Numbered from the stretch's first letter, positions 1 through 6,568 are shown. The stretch is 10,332 bases of DNA from CAZIDL01 sp964537825 (GCA_964537825.1 CAZIDL010000073.1:1-10332), one strand, 5' to 3'. The notes: generated by a model from the letters alone, not told the origin. Numbers and translations: made by a program.

Positions 1-431
1 TCCTTGAAATATTCCCGCACGGCCTCGTTGTGCTGCTGGTAAACGTTGAGGGTGTTCTCAGGGCATTCCTTCGGAAGTCCTTTTCCGACCCCGTAGATCC
101 ATTCGTGCATGGGGCTTCGAAGGTCCCCGATGTGTCGGGAAACGCTATCCAACCATTCCGCTCCGTTCCGTACTGTGAGGATGAACTTGCTACCGGGACA
201 CCATTCGTCCAGTTCCCTGAAAAGGACCGGCCAGGGGTTGTCTTCCACCGCGTCGTAAGGTTCGAGTGCTTTTAATAAGCGTTCCCGGTTGCGGTCGATG
301 GCGGCTGGTAAAAGCTCAAATCCTCCGTCGCGCACCCGATAGCCCAATATCCTGAGCGCTTCGCGGAGCGATGAAGTGCCGGTCTTCTGAAAACCGACCC
401 CGATGATCCGTCCCGTTGATCCCGACTCCAT
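1..431 (-). CDS. Sulfotransferase family protein (C-terminus cut by window edge)
   Basis: The frame opens with ATG at 431 and runs leftward for 143 complete codons without a stop, so the gene continues outside the window. Residues 11-22 read GVGFQKTGTSSL, the 5'-phosphosulfate binding loop of PAPS-dependent sulfotransferases, with K16 as the conserved loop lysine. Residues 83-96 (FILTVRNGAEWLDS) fit the 3'-phosphate site: R88 and S96 are eight residues apart, as in the classical cytosolic enzymes. The family transfers sulfate from PAPS to a hydroxyl or amine of a carbohydrate, lipid or small molecule; the acceptor cannot be told here. The lack of a signal peptide and the start only ten residues before the P-loop suggest a cytoplasmic single-domain enzyme of the bacterial Sulfotransfer_4-like type. 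It is divergent from the PLP enzyme gene at 679. Family assignment is firm; substrate is unknown. Confidence 0.88.
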   Translation of the reverse strand, partial: MESGSTGRIIGVGFQKTGTSSLREALRILGYRVRDGGFELLPAAIDRNRERLLKALEPYDAVEDNPWPVLFRELDEWCPGSKFILTVRNGAEWLDSVSRHIGDLRSPMHEWIYGVGKGLPKECPENTLNVYQQHNEAVREYFK

Positions 432-452
432 TGCTATTGCTCTTCCTTGCTG

Positions 453-481
453 CTTCGTAAGGTCCTCGGGTCCTGACGAAG
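453..481. repeat. Inverted repeat in the leader of the sulfotransferase gene
   Basis: Arms CTTCGTAAGG (453-462) and CCTGACGAAG (472-481) pair at 9 of 10 positions around a 9-nt loop. It lies 22 bp before the sulfotransferase ATG and is not followed by a T run on either strand, so it is not an obvious intrinsic terminator. It could be an mRNA leader hairpin or a protein binding site. This is a direct reading of the sequence; no function is shown. Confidence 0.45.
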
Positions 482-586
482 GGTCTTAAAGCTCCTTCTG
501 CGCTCGCTTTGATGTGCTTATTCGCTGCTTGCGCATAAGGGTCGATGCTTCTGTTCTTTAAAGATAGAATATCCGCTCGGAGTTAT

Positions 587-609
587 AGGTCAGCAGGAAC
601 TTCTGACCT
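587..609. repeat. Perfect 7-bp inverted repeat upstream of the PLP enzyme gene
   Basis: AGGTCAG (587-593) and CTGACCT (603-609) form a perfect inverted repeat with a 9-nt spacer. It ends about 70 bp before the ATG at 679. The size and spacing fit a dimeric regulator operator or a small leader hairpin. There is no T run after it. The rest of the 432-678 gap shows no perfect TAnnTTTG promoter in the plus direction; a near match, TATCTTTA, faces the sulfotransferase gene at 559-566 on the minus strand. Confidence 0.4.
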
Positions 610-678
610 TCGCCTCGAATTTCCCTCCCTCATCGAACGGATCCCAACGGGTTACCGTTGCCGGAGAACTGTTGCCTT

Positions 679-1764
679 ATGGATGCGAAAGGACCCCGCG
701 CCTGGATCGACGAAGAAAAGGTCCGTTACCTTATTCGCTGGATGGTCGGAAAGGCCAGCGATGTCGGGCTTTTATTCCGGCCCCACTTCAAGACCCATCA
801 GTCGGGACCGATCGGGGAATGGTTCCGGGAAGCGGGCGTGGAGGCAGTCACGGTCTCTTCCCTTCGCATGGCGGAATATTTCCTGGAATGGGGATGGACC
901 GACCAGACCATCGCGTTCCCGATGGATCCCCGGGCTGTTGCTGCGATGTCCGCTTTGGCCGAGCGGGCCAACGTTCGATTCACGGCTAGTGAGGGAACCC
1001 CTCTGGAAGCGATCGACCGGAAGCTCACAGCTCCGGCTGGGGTCATGGTGGAGTTGGAAAGCGGGGACCGTCGAAGCGGCTTCGATCCGGCCCGCACCGA
1101 TCTGTTGGACCGAGCTGTAGAGACCCTGGACCGTTGCGAAAAGCTCCATTTCGAAGGCTTCTTGACCCATAGCGGTCACAGTTATCGAGCCCGCGGGGAT
1201 GATGGGATCCAGGAGGTCCATGAGCGGGCCATGGCTTCGGTGCTCCCCGTGAAGGAACGTTATCGCTCCCACAGGCCCCTCCTATCCATCGGCGATACGC
1301 CCACTGCATCACGGATGGAGGGGTTCGATGGAGCGGATGAATTGCGGCCGGGCAATTTCGTCTTCTTCGACCTGATGCAGGCGGAGATCGGGAGTTGCCG
1401 GGTCGATGACATCGCTTATTGCCTCGAATGCCCGATCGTGGCGAAGCATGCAGACCGTTCCGAGTTGGTGGTGTACGGTGGGGCGGTCCACCTTTCCCTC
1501 GATCGGCTCTATATGGAGGACGGCACGCCTTTTTTCGGCCTTCCGGCACCTTGGGAAGGGAAGGGGTGGGGTACTCCTTATGAAGGCGCTTGGGTGAAAC
1601 GTTTGTCGCAAGAGCACGGGGTGATCCGTGCATCGCCGGAGCTCTTCCGGGAAAAGGAAGTCGGGGAAACGCTCGCTGTTCTTCCCGTCCATTCTTGCCT
1701 GAGTGCGGATGCGACGGCGGGTTTTTGGACCTTGGACGGGGATTGGGTGGGGAAGATGGGGTGA
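679..1764 (+). CDS. PLP-dependent D-threonine aldolase / D-serine dehydratase-like protein
   Basis: A 361-residue protein from the ATG at 679. An in-frame TTG at 658 would add seven residues but has no ribosome site, whereas GGAG at 663-666 precedes the ATG. The N-terminal half is an alanine-racemase-type barrel: RPHFKTHQS (residues 34-42) carries the likely PLP Schiff-base lysine, K38. Further family landmarks are SGHSY (165-169), SIGDTPT (203-209) and YGGAVHLSLD (266-275). The C-terminal beta domain has HSC, H338 and C340, matching the His and Cys zinc ligands of D-serine dehydratase (DSD1) and D-threonine aldolase. Known members cleave or dehydrate D-beta-hydroxy amino acids (D-threonine, D-serine, D-3-hydroxyaspartate) using PLP and a divalent metal. 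The sequence does not separate these reactions. No signal peptide, so cytoplasmic. It stands alone, divergent from the sulfotransferase and convergent with the TPR gene. Confidence 0.88.
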   Translation: MDAKGPRAWIDEEKVRYLIRWMVGKASDVGLLFRPHFKTHQSGPIGEWFREAGVEAVTVSSLRMAEYFLEWGWTDQTIAFPMDPRAVAAMSALAERANVRFTASEGTPLEAIDRKLTAPAGVMVELESGDRRSGFDPARTDLLDRAVETLDRCEKLHFEGFLTHSGHSYRARGDDGIQEVHERAMASVLPVKERYRSHRPLLSIGDTPTASRMEGFDGADELRPGNFVFFDLMQAEIGSCRVDDIAYCLECPIVAKHADRSELVVYGGAVHLSLDRLYMEDGTPFFGLPAPWEGKGWGTPYEGAWVKRLSQEHGVIRASPELFREKEVGETLAVLPVHSCLSADATAGFWTLDGDWVGKMG

Positions 1765-1775
1765 GCGTTGGTACC

Positions 1776-1809
1776 TTTCTCGCGCTCTTCGCGTTCCTGG
1801 CGGTTAAAG
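1776..1809 (-). repeat. Decayed intergenic repeat, copy A (inverted relative to copy B)
   Basis: Read on the minus strand this starts CTTTAACCGCCAGGAACGCG and continues with further GCG/GAG steps. It matches copy B (1860-1893) at 23 of 34 positions without gaps; the best block is AACCGC-AGG-ACGC. Within each copy a purine-rich unit, roughly (A/G)ACGC followed by (A/G)AG, recurs about every 9-10 bases. The element lies in non-coding DNA. Confidence 0.5.
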
Positions 1810-1859
1810 CTTGGTCAGGAAAGGGCTAGGGGGTTAAAAGAAGCTTGAGGGCTTGGCTT

Positions 1860-1893
1860 TTTCAACCGCAAGGGACGCCAGGGACACGAGGAG
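1860..1893 (+). repeat. Decayed intergenic repeat, copy B
   Basis: Begins TTTCAACCGCAAGGGACGCC and continues with GGGACACGAGGAG. It is the opposite-strand partner of copy A, with 50 bp between them. The pair could form an imperfect stem with a long loop in the 3' ends of both convergent transcripts. From memory, elements of the AACCGCAAAG-ACGC type are scattered between genes in several bacterial phyla; that comparison was not tested here. Confidence 0.5.
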
Positions 1894-1993
1894 CGGTGGA
1901 TTCCACCTGTAACGGCCAACAAGGGGATGTAGTAACGCGGCGTTTGCGCAGAGAGGGGCTTTATCGATCAAGAAGCCTTGGTGAGGACTACGT

Positions 1994-2950
1994 TCAACGA
2001 AAGAAGTCCATCCACTTCTTCCGTTCCTTACGGTTCATCCGTTTTTTCCGGACGGCCACGAAGTAAGCGTAGAGGTGGCGGCGCCCCTGTTCCACATACC
2101 AAAGCTGGGTCTCGGGTTCCCGGGTGTTGATGTGCGCCTTGCAGTTCAGCTCGAAGAAGATGTAGCTATCTGGTCCTTGGTCGCGCTTCTCGAGGGTGCG
2201 GCTCCGGACCTTCTTGCATTTCCCCTCCGTCTGCTTGGTGAGCAGAAAGCGGGCCGTGTCCATCGGGATGCCCTGCACGAACTTGAGGGCGGTGAGGTTC
2301 CCTAAATGCTGCCATTCCTTGGCATCCTCCCCTTTCGGGACCAGTTCGATCCGCTTTTGCCGCTCCGTTTCGTTGCGGTGGATCACTTTCCACTCGTCCC
2401 TTTTCGGCCATCGCGCCTCCAGATCCAGTGGCCCCGGACCACTGCAATAACGCTCCAGGTAGCGGGAGGCTTTTTTCACCCCGAGTTCGCGGGCCTTCTT
2501 CAGATCGCTACAGCCTGCTTGGCCCTTGCCCAGATGCTGGCGCACTTGCCCGCGTAACAGCAAGGCTTGCCGATGGTCGGGTTTCAGCTCCAGGGTGGCG
2601 TTCAGGTCGGAATGAGCCTTCTGGTAGTTCCCTTGTTCGCTATGGAGGTTCGCCCGGTTGTAATAGGCCGGGACGTATTCGGGATCGAGCTCCAGGGTGC
2701 GATCCAGGTCTTCCTTCGCCTTTTCGTATCGCTTCAGGGCGATCCGCACGGAAGCCCGATTGAAATAGGCCCGGTCCAGCGTGTCGTTCAGCTCGATCGC
2801 CCGATCGTAAAACCGAAGGGCTTTTTCATAGTCCTTGTTGCGATGGGCCTCATAACCTTGTTCAAAGGCTTTCATCCCTTCCTGTCCGAAGGCTAGCGTG
2901 GAAAAGCCTGACAGGAAGAGCAGGATCGTAAGGAAAGCCGTTCGGGCCAT
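1994..2950 (-). CDS. Secreted tetratricopeptide repeat protein with unknown C-terminal domain
   Basis: A 318-residue protein. Residues 1-22 form a signal peptide with a hydrophobic core (FLTILLFLSGFSTLAFG) and likely cleavage before Q23; no lipobox cysteine is present. Three clear TPR units follow at about 26-59, 60-93 and 94-127, with the A/G/Y/P pattern (for example YEKALRFYDRAIELN), and a fourth divergent unit at 128-168 containing CSDLKKARELG. The remaining ~150 residues form a separate basic domain with VPKGEDAKEW at 204-213 and two cysteines, C245 and C270, that could pair in the periplasm. I do not recognise this domain. TPR proteins usually act as protein interaction scaffolds; the partner is unknown. 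The gene starts 51 bp after the SulP transporter stop on the same strand, so co-transcription is possible. Confidence 0.85.
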   Translation of the reverse strand: MARTAFLTILLFLSGFSTLAFGQEGMKAFEQGYEAHRNKDYEKALRFYDRAIELNDTLDRAYFNRASVRIALKRYEKAKEDLDRTLELDPEYVPAYYNRANLHSEQGNYQKAHSDLNATLELKPDHRQALLLRGQVRQHLGKGQAGCSDLKKARELGVKKASRYLERYCSGPGPLDLEARWPKRDEWKVIHRNETERQKRIELVPKGEDAKEWQHLGNLTALKFVQGIPMDTARFLLTKQTEGKCKKVRSRTLEKRDQGPDSYIFFELNCKAHINTREPETQLWYVEQGRRHLYAYFVAVRKKRMNRKERKKWMDFFR

Positions 2951-2954
2951 ATTG

Positions 2955-2962
2955 CCAAGATA
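2955..2962 (-). promoter_or_regulatory. Candidate -7 element before the TPR gene
   Basis: On the minus strand TATCTTGG lies four bases before the ATG at 2950. It matches the Bacteroidota -7 consensus TAnnTTTG at all but one fixed position. No good TTG-type -33 element was found at the usual distance. If used, the transcript would have almost no leader. Weak on its own, but the same arrangement occurs before ccmD with a perfect match. Confidence 0.25.
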
Positions 2963-3001
2963 CGAAAGCTTCCTTCGACCCTGCCCTTACTGTCGAGCCT
3001 C

Positions 3002-4984
3002 TTATGACCTCTTTTGGTCGAGTTCTTTCTGCTTTTCCCTCATGCGTTCGTTGAAAAGTGCGACGTCCGTTTTTTCGGCCGTCCGCGAGGGCTCTTTGAA
3101 CTCGACGGTGATGTTCCGCGTTTCAGCGTTCTTCTCGAAGTCGTGGATGATGTCGTAGACGTCGGAGTGCATAAAACGCGTGTCCGAGGCATCGATCATC
3201 ACGTGGTAGCCATCAGGGATGTTCTTGAGCGTTTCCTGGATGGCGGCCTTGTTCAGGAAGCTCACATCCTCGGCCAATTCGATCCGAACGCTATGATGTT
3301 CTTCATCCTCGGAAACGTGGGAGCGGTAAGCGTTCCGCAGGTTGTTGCTCAGGATGAAGAAGATCGCCAGGATCACACCGAAGCCGATGCCGATCAGCAG
3401 GTCGAAGATCACGATGCCGAGGATCGTGACCACGAAGGGAAGGAACTGATAGAGCCCGGCTTTGTACTGTTCCTTCCAGATGGCTGGTTTGGCCAGTTTG
3501 AAGCCGACCACGAAGAGGATGGCCGCCAGGCTCGCCATCGGGATCATGTTGAGCACGCCCGGGATCAGCATGGTCCCGAAGAAGAGGAGCAATCCGTGCG
3601 TGAAGGCGGAGCTTTTCGTGCGAGCACCCGATTGGATGTTCGTGGAACTGCGGACGATCACCTGCGTGATCGGAAGTCCGCCGATCAGTCCGGACACGAA
3701 GTTCCCTGCCCCCTGCGCATAGAGTTCGCGGTTCGTCGGCGTTACCCGCTTCCATGGGTCGAGTTTATCCGTCGCCTCCACACAGAGGAGCGTTTCGAGG
3801 CTCGCTACCACCGCGATCGTCAGGGCGGTGATGTAGAGTTGGGGCATCATGAGGGCTTCCGGGATCTTCCCCCAGCTCGGTGCGGGGAACGCTCCGAAGA
3901 ATCCGGTGATTGAACCGGTGTTGGGTACGCTCACCAGGTGGGCCGCTCGAAGGTTGAGCCCTTCCATCGAGCCGAACCAGATGTTCAAAAGGATGCCCGC
4001 GATCACTGCCACCAAGGGACCTTGGACCAATTGAAAGATCCGCTTCCGTTTCATGAAGGGCTGTTCCCAAAGGATCAGGATCAGCAGCCCCACGATCGCC
4101 ACGATCAGCGAGGCCGGATTGAAGCTGCTCTTGAACTTTTTGAAGCCCGCAGCGAGACCCAGTTGCTTGTAGGCTTTCTTCTCGCTGATCTGGAAGCTCA
4201 CCTTGTTCTCTTCAGGATGGAGTTCCGTGATCTTGAAGCGGAGCCCGAGTTCCGGGATGCTGTCGATATGGCTTTCCCCGTGGCCCGGATCCCCTTTGAT
4301 CACATAGGAGGGCATCGCCTCGAAATGCTTCCCGTCCGTGGTCTTGACATCGATGTGGGCAGCGGTAACGAAATGACCGGCCGCAGCCCCGCGTTTTTCC
4401 TTCTCTTCTTTTTCGAGGTTCGTGAGCTTATCGAAATGAAGGGCTGCGTGCACAGCATCTCCTGATGCGGACGGGCGCAGTTCGAGCGTGTCCCCGCCGA
4501 TCAGTTCGCCTCTTTCCACTTTGTGTTCCTGCGTTTGATATCCGTTCTTCTCGAGGAAGCCGAATGCGTCCGGGATCATCTTCATGATGATGATGATCCC
4601 GATACCAGCGAGCATCCCCTTGATGACGGAGTTGGGGAAATAATAGGCGATGATCCCGCCTCTGAGCAGTCCCAGGATGGCCTGGATAATGCCTGCAACG
4701 GCGGTTGCGATGAAGAAGAACTCGATCCCGCCGAGCTTGTCCTGAGCTGCGAGCACGATGGCGACGAGGCCTGCGGCGGGGCCGCTCACGCCGAGGGAAG
4801 AGCCACTGATGAGGGTGACGATGATCCCTCCGACCATACCGGCGAGCAGGCCGGAGATAAGGGGCACTTCGGATGCGGCGGCTATCCCAAGACAGAGCGG
4901 AACAGCTACGAGAAATACAATGATGCTGGATGGAAGATCGTGTTTCAGGTTCTTGGCGAATGCAAATGGATCTTTCTTGGACAT
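3002..4984 (-). CDS. SulP family anion transporter with STAS domain and a CcmF-like periplasmic insert
   Basis: A 660-residue inner-membrane protein. The N-terminal transmembrane part (about 20-140) has the family pattern VAVPLCLGIA...SGLLAGMVGG...SGPAAGLVAIV. The membrane part resumes at about 290 and ends near 548, with SLETLLCVEATDKLDP and GGLPITQVIVRSSTNIQSGA in the core. A cytoplasmic STAS domain covers about 563-632 (LAEDVSFLNKAAIQETL, VMIDASDT). SulP proteins move sulfate, bicarbonate or other anions, often with Na+ or H+. The STAS sequence resembles, from memory, Bacteroidota members often paired with carbonic anhydrase, but no carbonic anhydrase gene is in the window, so the substrate stays open. 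Residues about 150-273 (nt 4166-4537) are an extra soluble domain between TM5 and TM6, where many relatives have a short loop. It resembles the C-terminal periplasmic domain of the CcmF encoded nearby. The ATG at 4984 has no clear ribosome site. Confidence 0.93.
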   Translation of the reverse strand: MSKKDPFAFAKNLKHDLPSSIIVFLVAVPLCLGIAAASEVPLISGLLAGMVGGIIVTLISGSSLGVSGPAAGLVAIVLAAQDKLGGIEFFFIATAVAGIIQAILGLLRGGIIAYYFPNSVIKGMLAGIGIIIIMKMIPDAFGFLEKNGYQTQEHKVERGELIGGDTLELRPSASGDAVHAALHFDKLTNLEKEEKEKRGAAAGHFVTAAHIDVKTTDGKHFEAMPSYVIKGDPGHGESHIDSIPELGLRFKITELHPEENKVSFQISEKKAYKQLGLAAGFKKFKSSFNPASLIVAIVGLLILILWEQPFMKRKRIFQLVQGPLVAVIAGILLNIWFGSMEGLNLRAAHLVSVPNTGSITGFFGAFPAPSWGKIPEALMMPQLYITALTIAVVASLETLLCVEATDKLDPWKRVTPTNRELYAQGAGNFVSGLIGGLPITQVIVRSSTNIQSGARTKSSAFTHGLLLFFGTMLIPGVLNMIPMASLAAILFVVGFKLAKPAIWKEQYKAGLYQFLPFVVTILGIVIFDLLIGIGFGVILAIFFILSNNLRNAYRSHVSEDEEHHSVRIELAEDVSFLNKAAIQETLKNIPDGYHVMIDASDTRFMHSDVYDIIHDFEKNAETRNITVEFKEPSRTAEKTDVALFNERMREKQKELDQKRS

Positions 4985-5026
4985 GGCATAAGTTCTTGAA
5001 GTTCCACGATGGTGGCATAGTTCTCT

Positions 5027-5068
5027 GGGGATCGCTCACATCGATCCCCGTGATGCGATCGCTCGATC
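5027..5068. promoter_or_regulatory. Stem-loop and duplicated GATCGCTC motif upstream of the SulP gene
   Basis: GGGGATCG (5027-5034) and CGATCCCC (5042-5049) are a perfect 8-bp inverted repeat with a 7-nt loop. GATCGCTC occurs at 5030-5037 and again at 5057-5064, each followed by a TCGATC (5041-5046, 5063-5068). GATC occurs six times between 5030 and 5097. The site lies 43 bp before the SulP ATG and 66 bp after the stop of the small membrane protein gene. No T run follows the stem on the minus strand, so an operator or leader element fits better than a terminator. Function is inferred from position only. Confidence 0.4.
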
Positions 5069-5114
5069 TCCTCCTTTGATCAATGGAGCTCGAGATCCGG
5101 ATGAAAAAGGAAGA

Positions 5115-5459
5115 TCAGCCTTGGGGAGGGGGTGTTGGAACTTCGAAGAAAGGGGAGGGATGATGCATGGTCCGGCTGTCAAGATACAGCTCTCCGATCC
5201 CGTTCTGTGGGCGAACGGAAATGCTGGATGGGTTCTGGATCTTCTCGTCCACGTTCTCTTTGGTCTCCTCCTCGTTCGCCGGAGCGCCCAGTACCCCTCG
5301 GGTCACTTCGATGATGAAGGGCGCTTTCAGCCCTTCGATGGGTAGCTTCCAGGGTTGGACCACCAAGAGCATCAGGCAGAAGAGCATGATCACCCGTATG
5401 GCCATGCCACGGGCCATGCTCCATCGGAAAAGGCCGTCGCGCTCACTGGGTGCTTCCAT
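5115..5459 (-). CDS. Small single-pass membrane protein, function unknown
   Basis: A 114-residue protein from the ATG at 5459. A TTG at 5474 would add five residues but is a poorer start. Residues about 15-32 (MAIRVIMLFCLMLLVVQP) form one hydrophobic segment preceded by several arginines, which predicts an N-in, C-out anchor. The ~80-residue outer part has an acidic stretch (NEEETKENVDEK) and a proline-rich tail ending PTPPPQG. I recognise no family. It is taken as real because it lies in a run of minus-strand genes with small gaps (83 bp to the T9SS gene before it) and has a coherent membrane-anchor layout; plus-strand frames over the same bases give serine- and arginine-rich nonsense. It could be an accessory protein of the transporter downstream, but nothing in the sequence shows this. 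Confidence 0.6.
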   Translation of the reverse strand: MEAPSERDGLFRWSMARGMAIRVIMLFCLMLLVVQPWKLPIEGLKAPFIIEVTRGVLGAPANEEETKENVDEKIQNPSSISVRPQNGIGELYLDSRTMHHPSPFFEVPTPPPQG

Positions 5460-5463
5460 TCTT

Positions 5464-5510
5464 GGGCTTTTCAAACAAGTGCCGCGCCTTCAAAGTTCTC
5501 ACAAAAGCCC
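5464..5510. repeat. Perfect 8-bp inverted repeat before the small membrane protein gene
   Basis: GGGCTTTT (5464-5471) and AAAAGCCC (5503-5510) are exact inverted copies separated by 31 bp. The near arm ends five bases before the ATG at 5459, so a stem in the mRNA would sit where a ribosome site is expected. AACTTTGAAGG lies in the loop on the minus strand. It may be a translational control element or chance; no T run follows on the minus strand. Confidence 0.3.
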
Positions 5511-5542
5511 TTTTTGATCACGCATGAAGCTGTTAAAATTCT

Positions 5543-6553
5543 TTATTGAGCGATGAGAAGGGGTTTGGAGCGCCATTCCTTCCCATCGTTCAATATCCTG
5601 AGATAGTGGATCCCTGCGGAAAGCTCGGGTAGTTCGAGCCTTTGTTTGCTCCCACTAAGGCTTCGTACCAGGATCCGCTTTCCGTTCGGGCCATAAAGCG
5701 CCACCTGTTTTTCACCCTTGGGCGCCTGCTTAGGCAGATCGATCTGCACGAAGCTTTCTGCAGGGTTCGGGTAGAAAAAGGAGGTTTTCGTGTGGGCTTT
5801 GACCGCATCTTCGGTGGCTAGGGGCTCATCCTCGAGCTCCAGCTCGATCCGGTACAACTTGCCCTTCCCTTCTCCGTTGCTGCTCATCCATAGTCCGCCG
5901 TTCCCATAGGCCAATCCGTTCACAAAGGGAGCAGGGGCTGCGATGGAGTCCAGGATCGCTCCGTTGCTCGTATCCAACATGTAGATACGCTGCTCGCTGT
6001 TCTCGCCTACCCAGAGATAACCGCCTCCAAAGGCTGCTCCGAAGGGACAGTCCTGTGCTCCTTTGAAACGCTTTTTCTCCTTGCTATCCGGATCGAAATG
6101 GTAAGTGGCGTCCTCGCTATCCGTTCCGCAGTAAACGGTCCGCGTATCGTTGTTCCAGATCTGCTCTCCATCCCAGGCGAGCCCGTTGGGGCGGCTTGGG
6201 CCTTCAGCAGGAGAGGGGTGGCTTTCTCGGGTGCGTCCGCTGTTGGGTTCGAGTTGATGAAGGCGGGCGGAGTCGGTCTCTGCAGCCCAAAGGTCCTTTC
6301 CATCATAAGCAAGTCCCCTGAGTTCGCTCATCTCGGTGTCGATCCGTTCCAGAACTTTCCCTGTTTGCGGATGGATGGCACTGATCAGCCCTTCGTCATG
6401 GCTCAGCCAAAGCTTCTTCCCATCCCAAGCTAGGTCATAAGGACTGCTGGTATGAAGCTCCGTACGATCCGTGACCTCGTAGGAGCGAATTTGGGCATGC
6501 AGAATGAACGGCAAGGCGAAAAGACTGAGGAAGAGAAAGGCGCGGCGTATCAT
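5543..6553 (-). CDS. Secreted beta-propeller-like protein with T9SS C-terminal sorting domain
   Basis: A 336-residue protein from the ATG at 6553; a GTG two codons earlier is less likely. Residues 1-20 are a signal peptide ending in LHA before Q21. The body (about 37-240) has five repeats with the core GLAWDG-x2-LW (variants YDLAWDGKKLW, RGLAYDGKDLW, NGLAWDGEQIW, GAAFGGGYLW, NGLAYGNGGLW). This is the pattern of NHL/YncE/SMP-30-like propeller blades. After a linker, about 257-336 is a type A sorting domain beginning FFYPNPAESF and ending KPLLIAQ, which sends proteins through the type IX secretion system to the cell surface or medium. The propeller's ligand is unknown. A cysteine pair (C142, C169) could stabilise the third and fourth blades. 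It follows ccmF after 50 bp, but the roles appear unrelated. Confidence 0.88.
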   Translation of the reverse strand: MIRRAFLFLSLFALPFILHAQIRSYEVTDRTELHTSSPYDLAWDGKKLWLSHDEGLISAIHPQTGKVLERIDTEMSELRGLAYDGKDLWAAETDSARLHQLEPNSGRTRESHPSPAEGPSRPNGLAWDGEQIWNNDTRTVYCGTDSEDATYHFDPDSKEKKRFKGAQDCPFGAAFGGGYLWVGENSEQRIYMLDTSNGAILDSIAAPAPFVNGLAYGNGGLWMSSNGEGKGKLYRIELELEDEPLATEDAVKAHTKTSFFYPNPAESFVQIDLPKQAPKGEKQVALYGPNGKRILVRSLSGSKQRLELPELSAGIHYLRILNDGKEWRSKPLLIAQ

Positions 6554-6568
6554 GATCACTGAACTTGG

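Larger units (their letters stand above)
1765..1993. other. Convergent intergenic region, no gene seen
   Basis: This 229-bp gap lies between the ends of the PLP enzyme gene and the TPR gene. Short frames crossing it have low-complexity, arginine-rich translations and no family signal. It contains the two inverted repeat copies described separately. Around 1838-1862, AAGAAGC can pair with GCTTTTT (one G-U pair, 11-nt loop) and ends in a short T run. This would be a weak plus-strand terminator for the PLP enzyme gene, not a convincing one. Confidence 0.4.

Noticed and set aside
545..1120. Open plus-strand frame of 191 codons overlapping the PLP enzyme gene
   Set aside because: The overlapping frame from 679 contains the full PLP and zinc motifs; this one is a shifted, S/R/P-rich reading with no recognisable domain.
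1845..2066. Small plus-strand frame of 73 codons
   Set aside because: It runs through the intergenic repeats and into the antisense of the TPR gene, with a basic, motif-free translation and no ribosome site.
3014..3913. Open plus-strand frame of 299 codons
   Set aside because: Antisense to the SulP gene; low-complexity D/E/R/H-rich translation, an artefact of the opposite strand's codon use.
5027..5049. Intrinsic terminator after the small membrane protein gene
   Set aside because: The stem is perfect, but it is followed by AGAGAACT on the minus strand and not by a T run, so it is listed as a possible regulatory site instead.
5066..5077. Perfect AGGAGG ribosome-site sequence on the minus strand upstream of the SulP gene
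   Set aside because: No ATG, GTG or TTG with an open frame follows at a usable distance, and the SulP start is about 85 bp further on.
5167..5517. Plus-strand frame of 116 codons over the small membrane protein gene
   Set aside because: Serine- and arginine-rich translation with no coherent segment; the minus-strand frame has a membrane anchor and fits the gene run.
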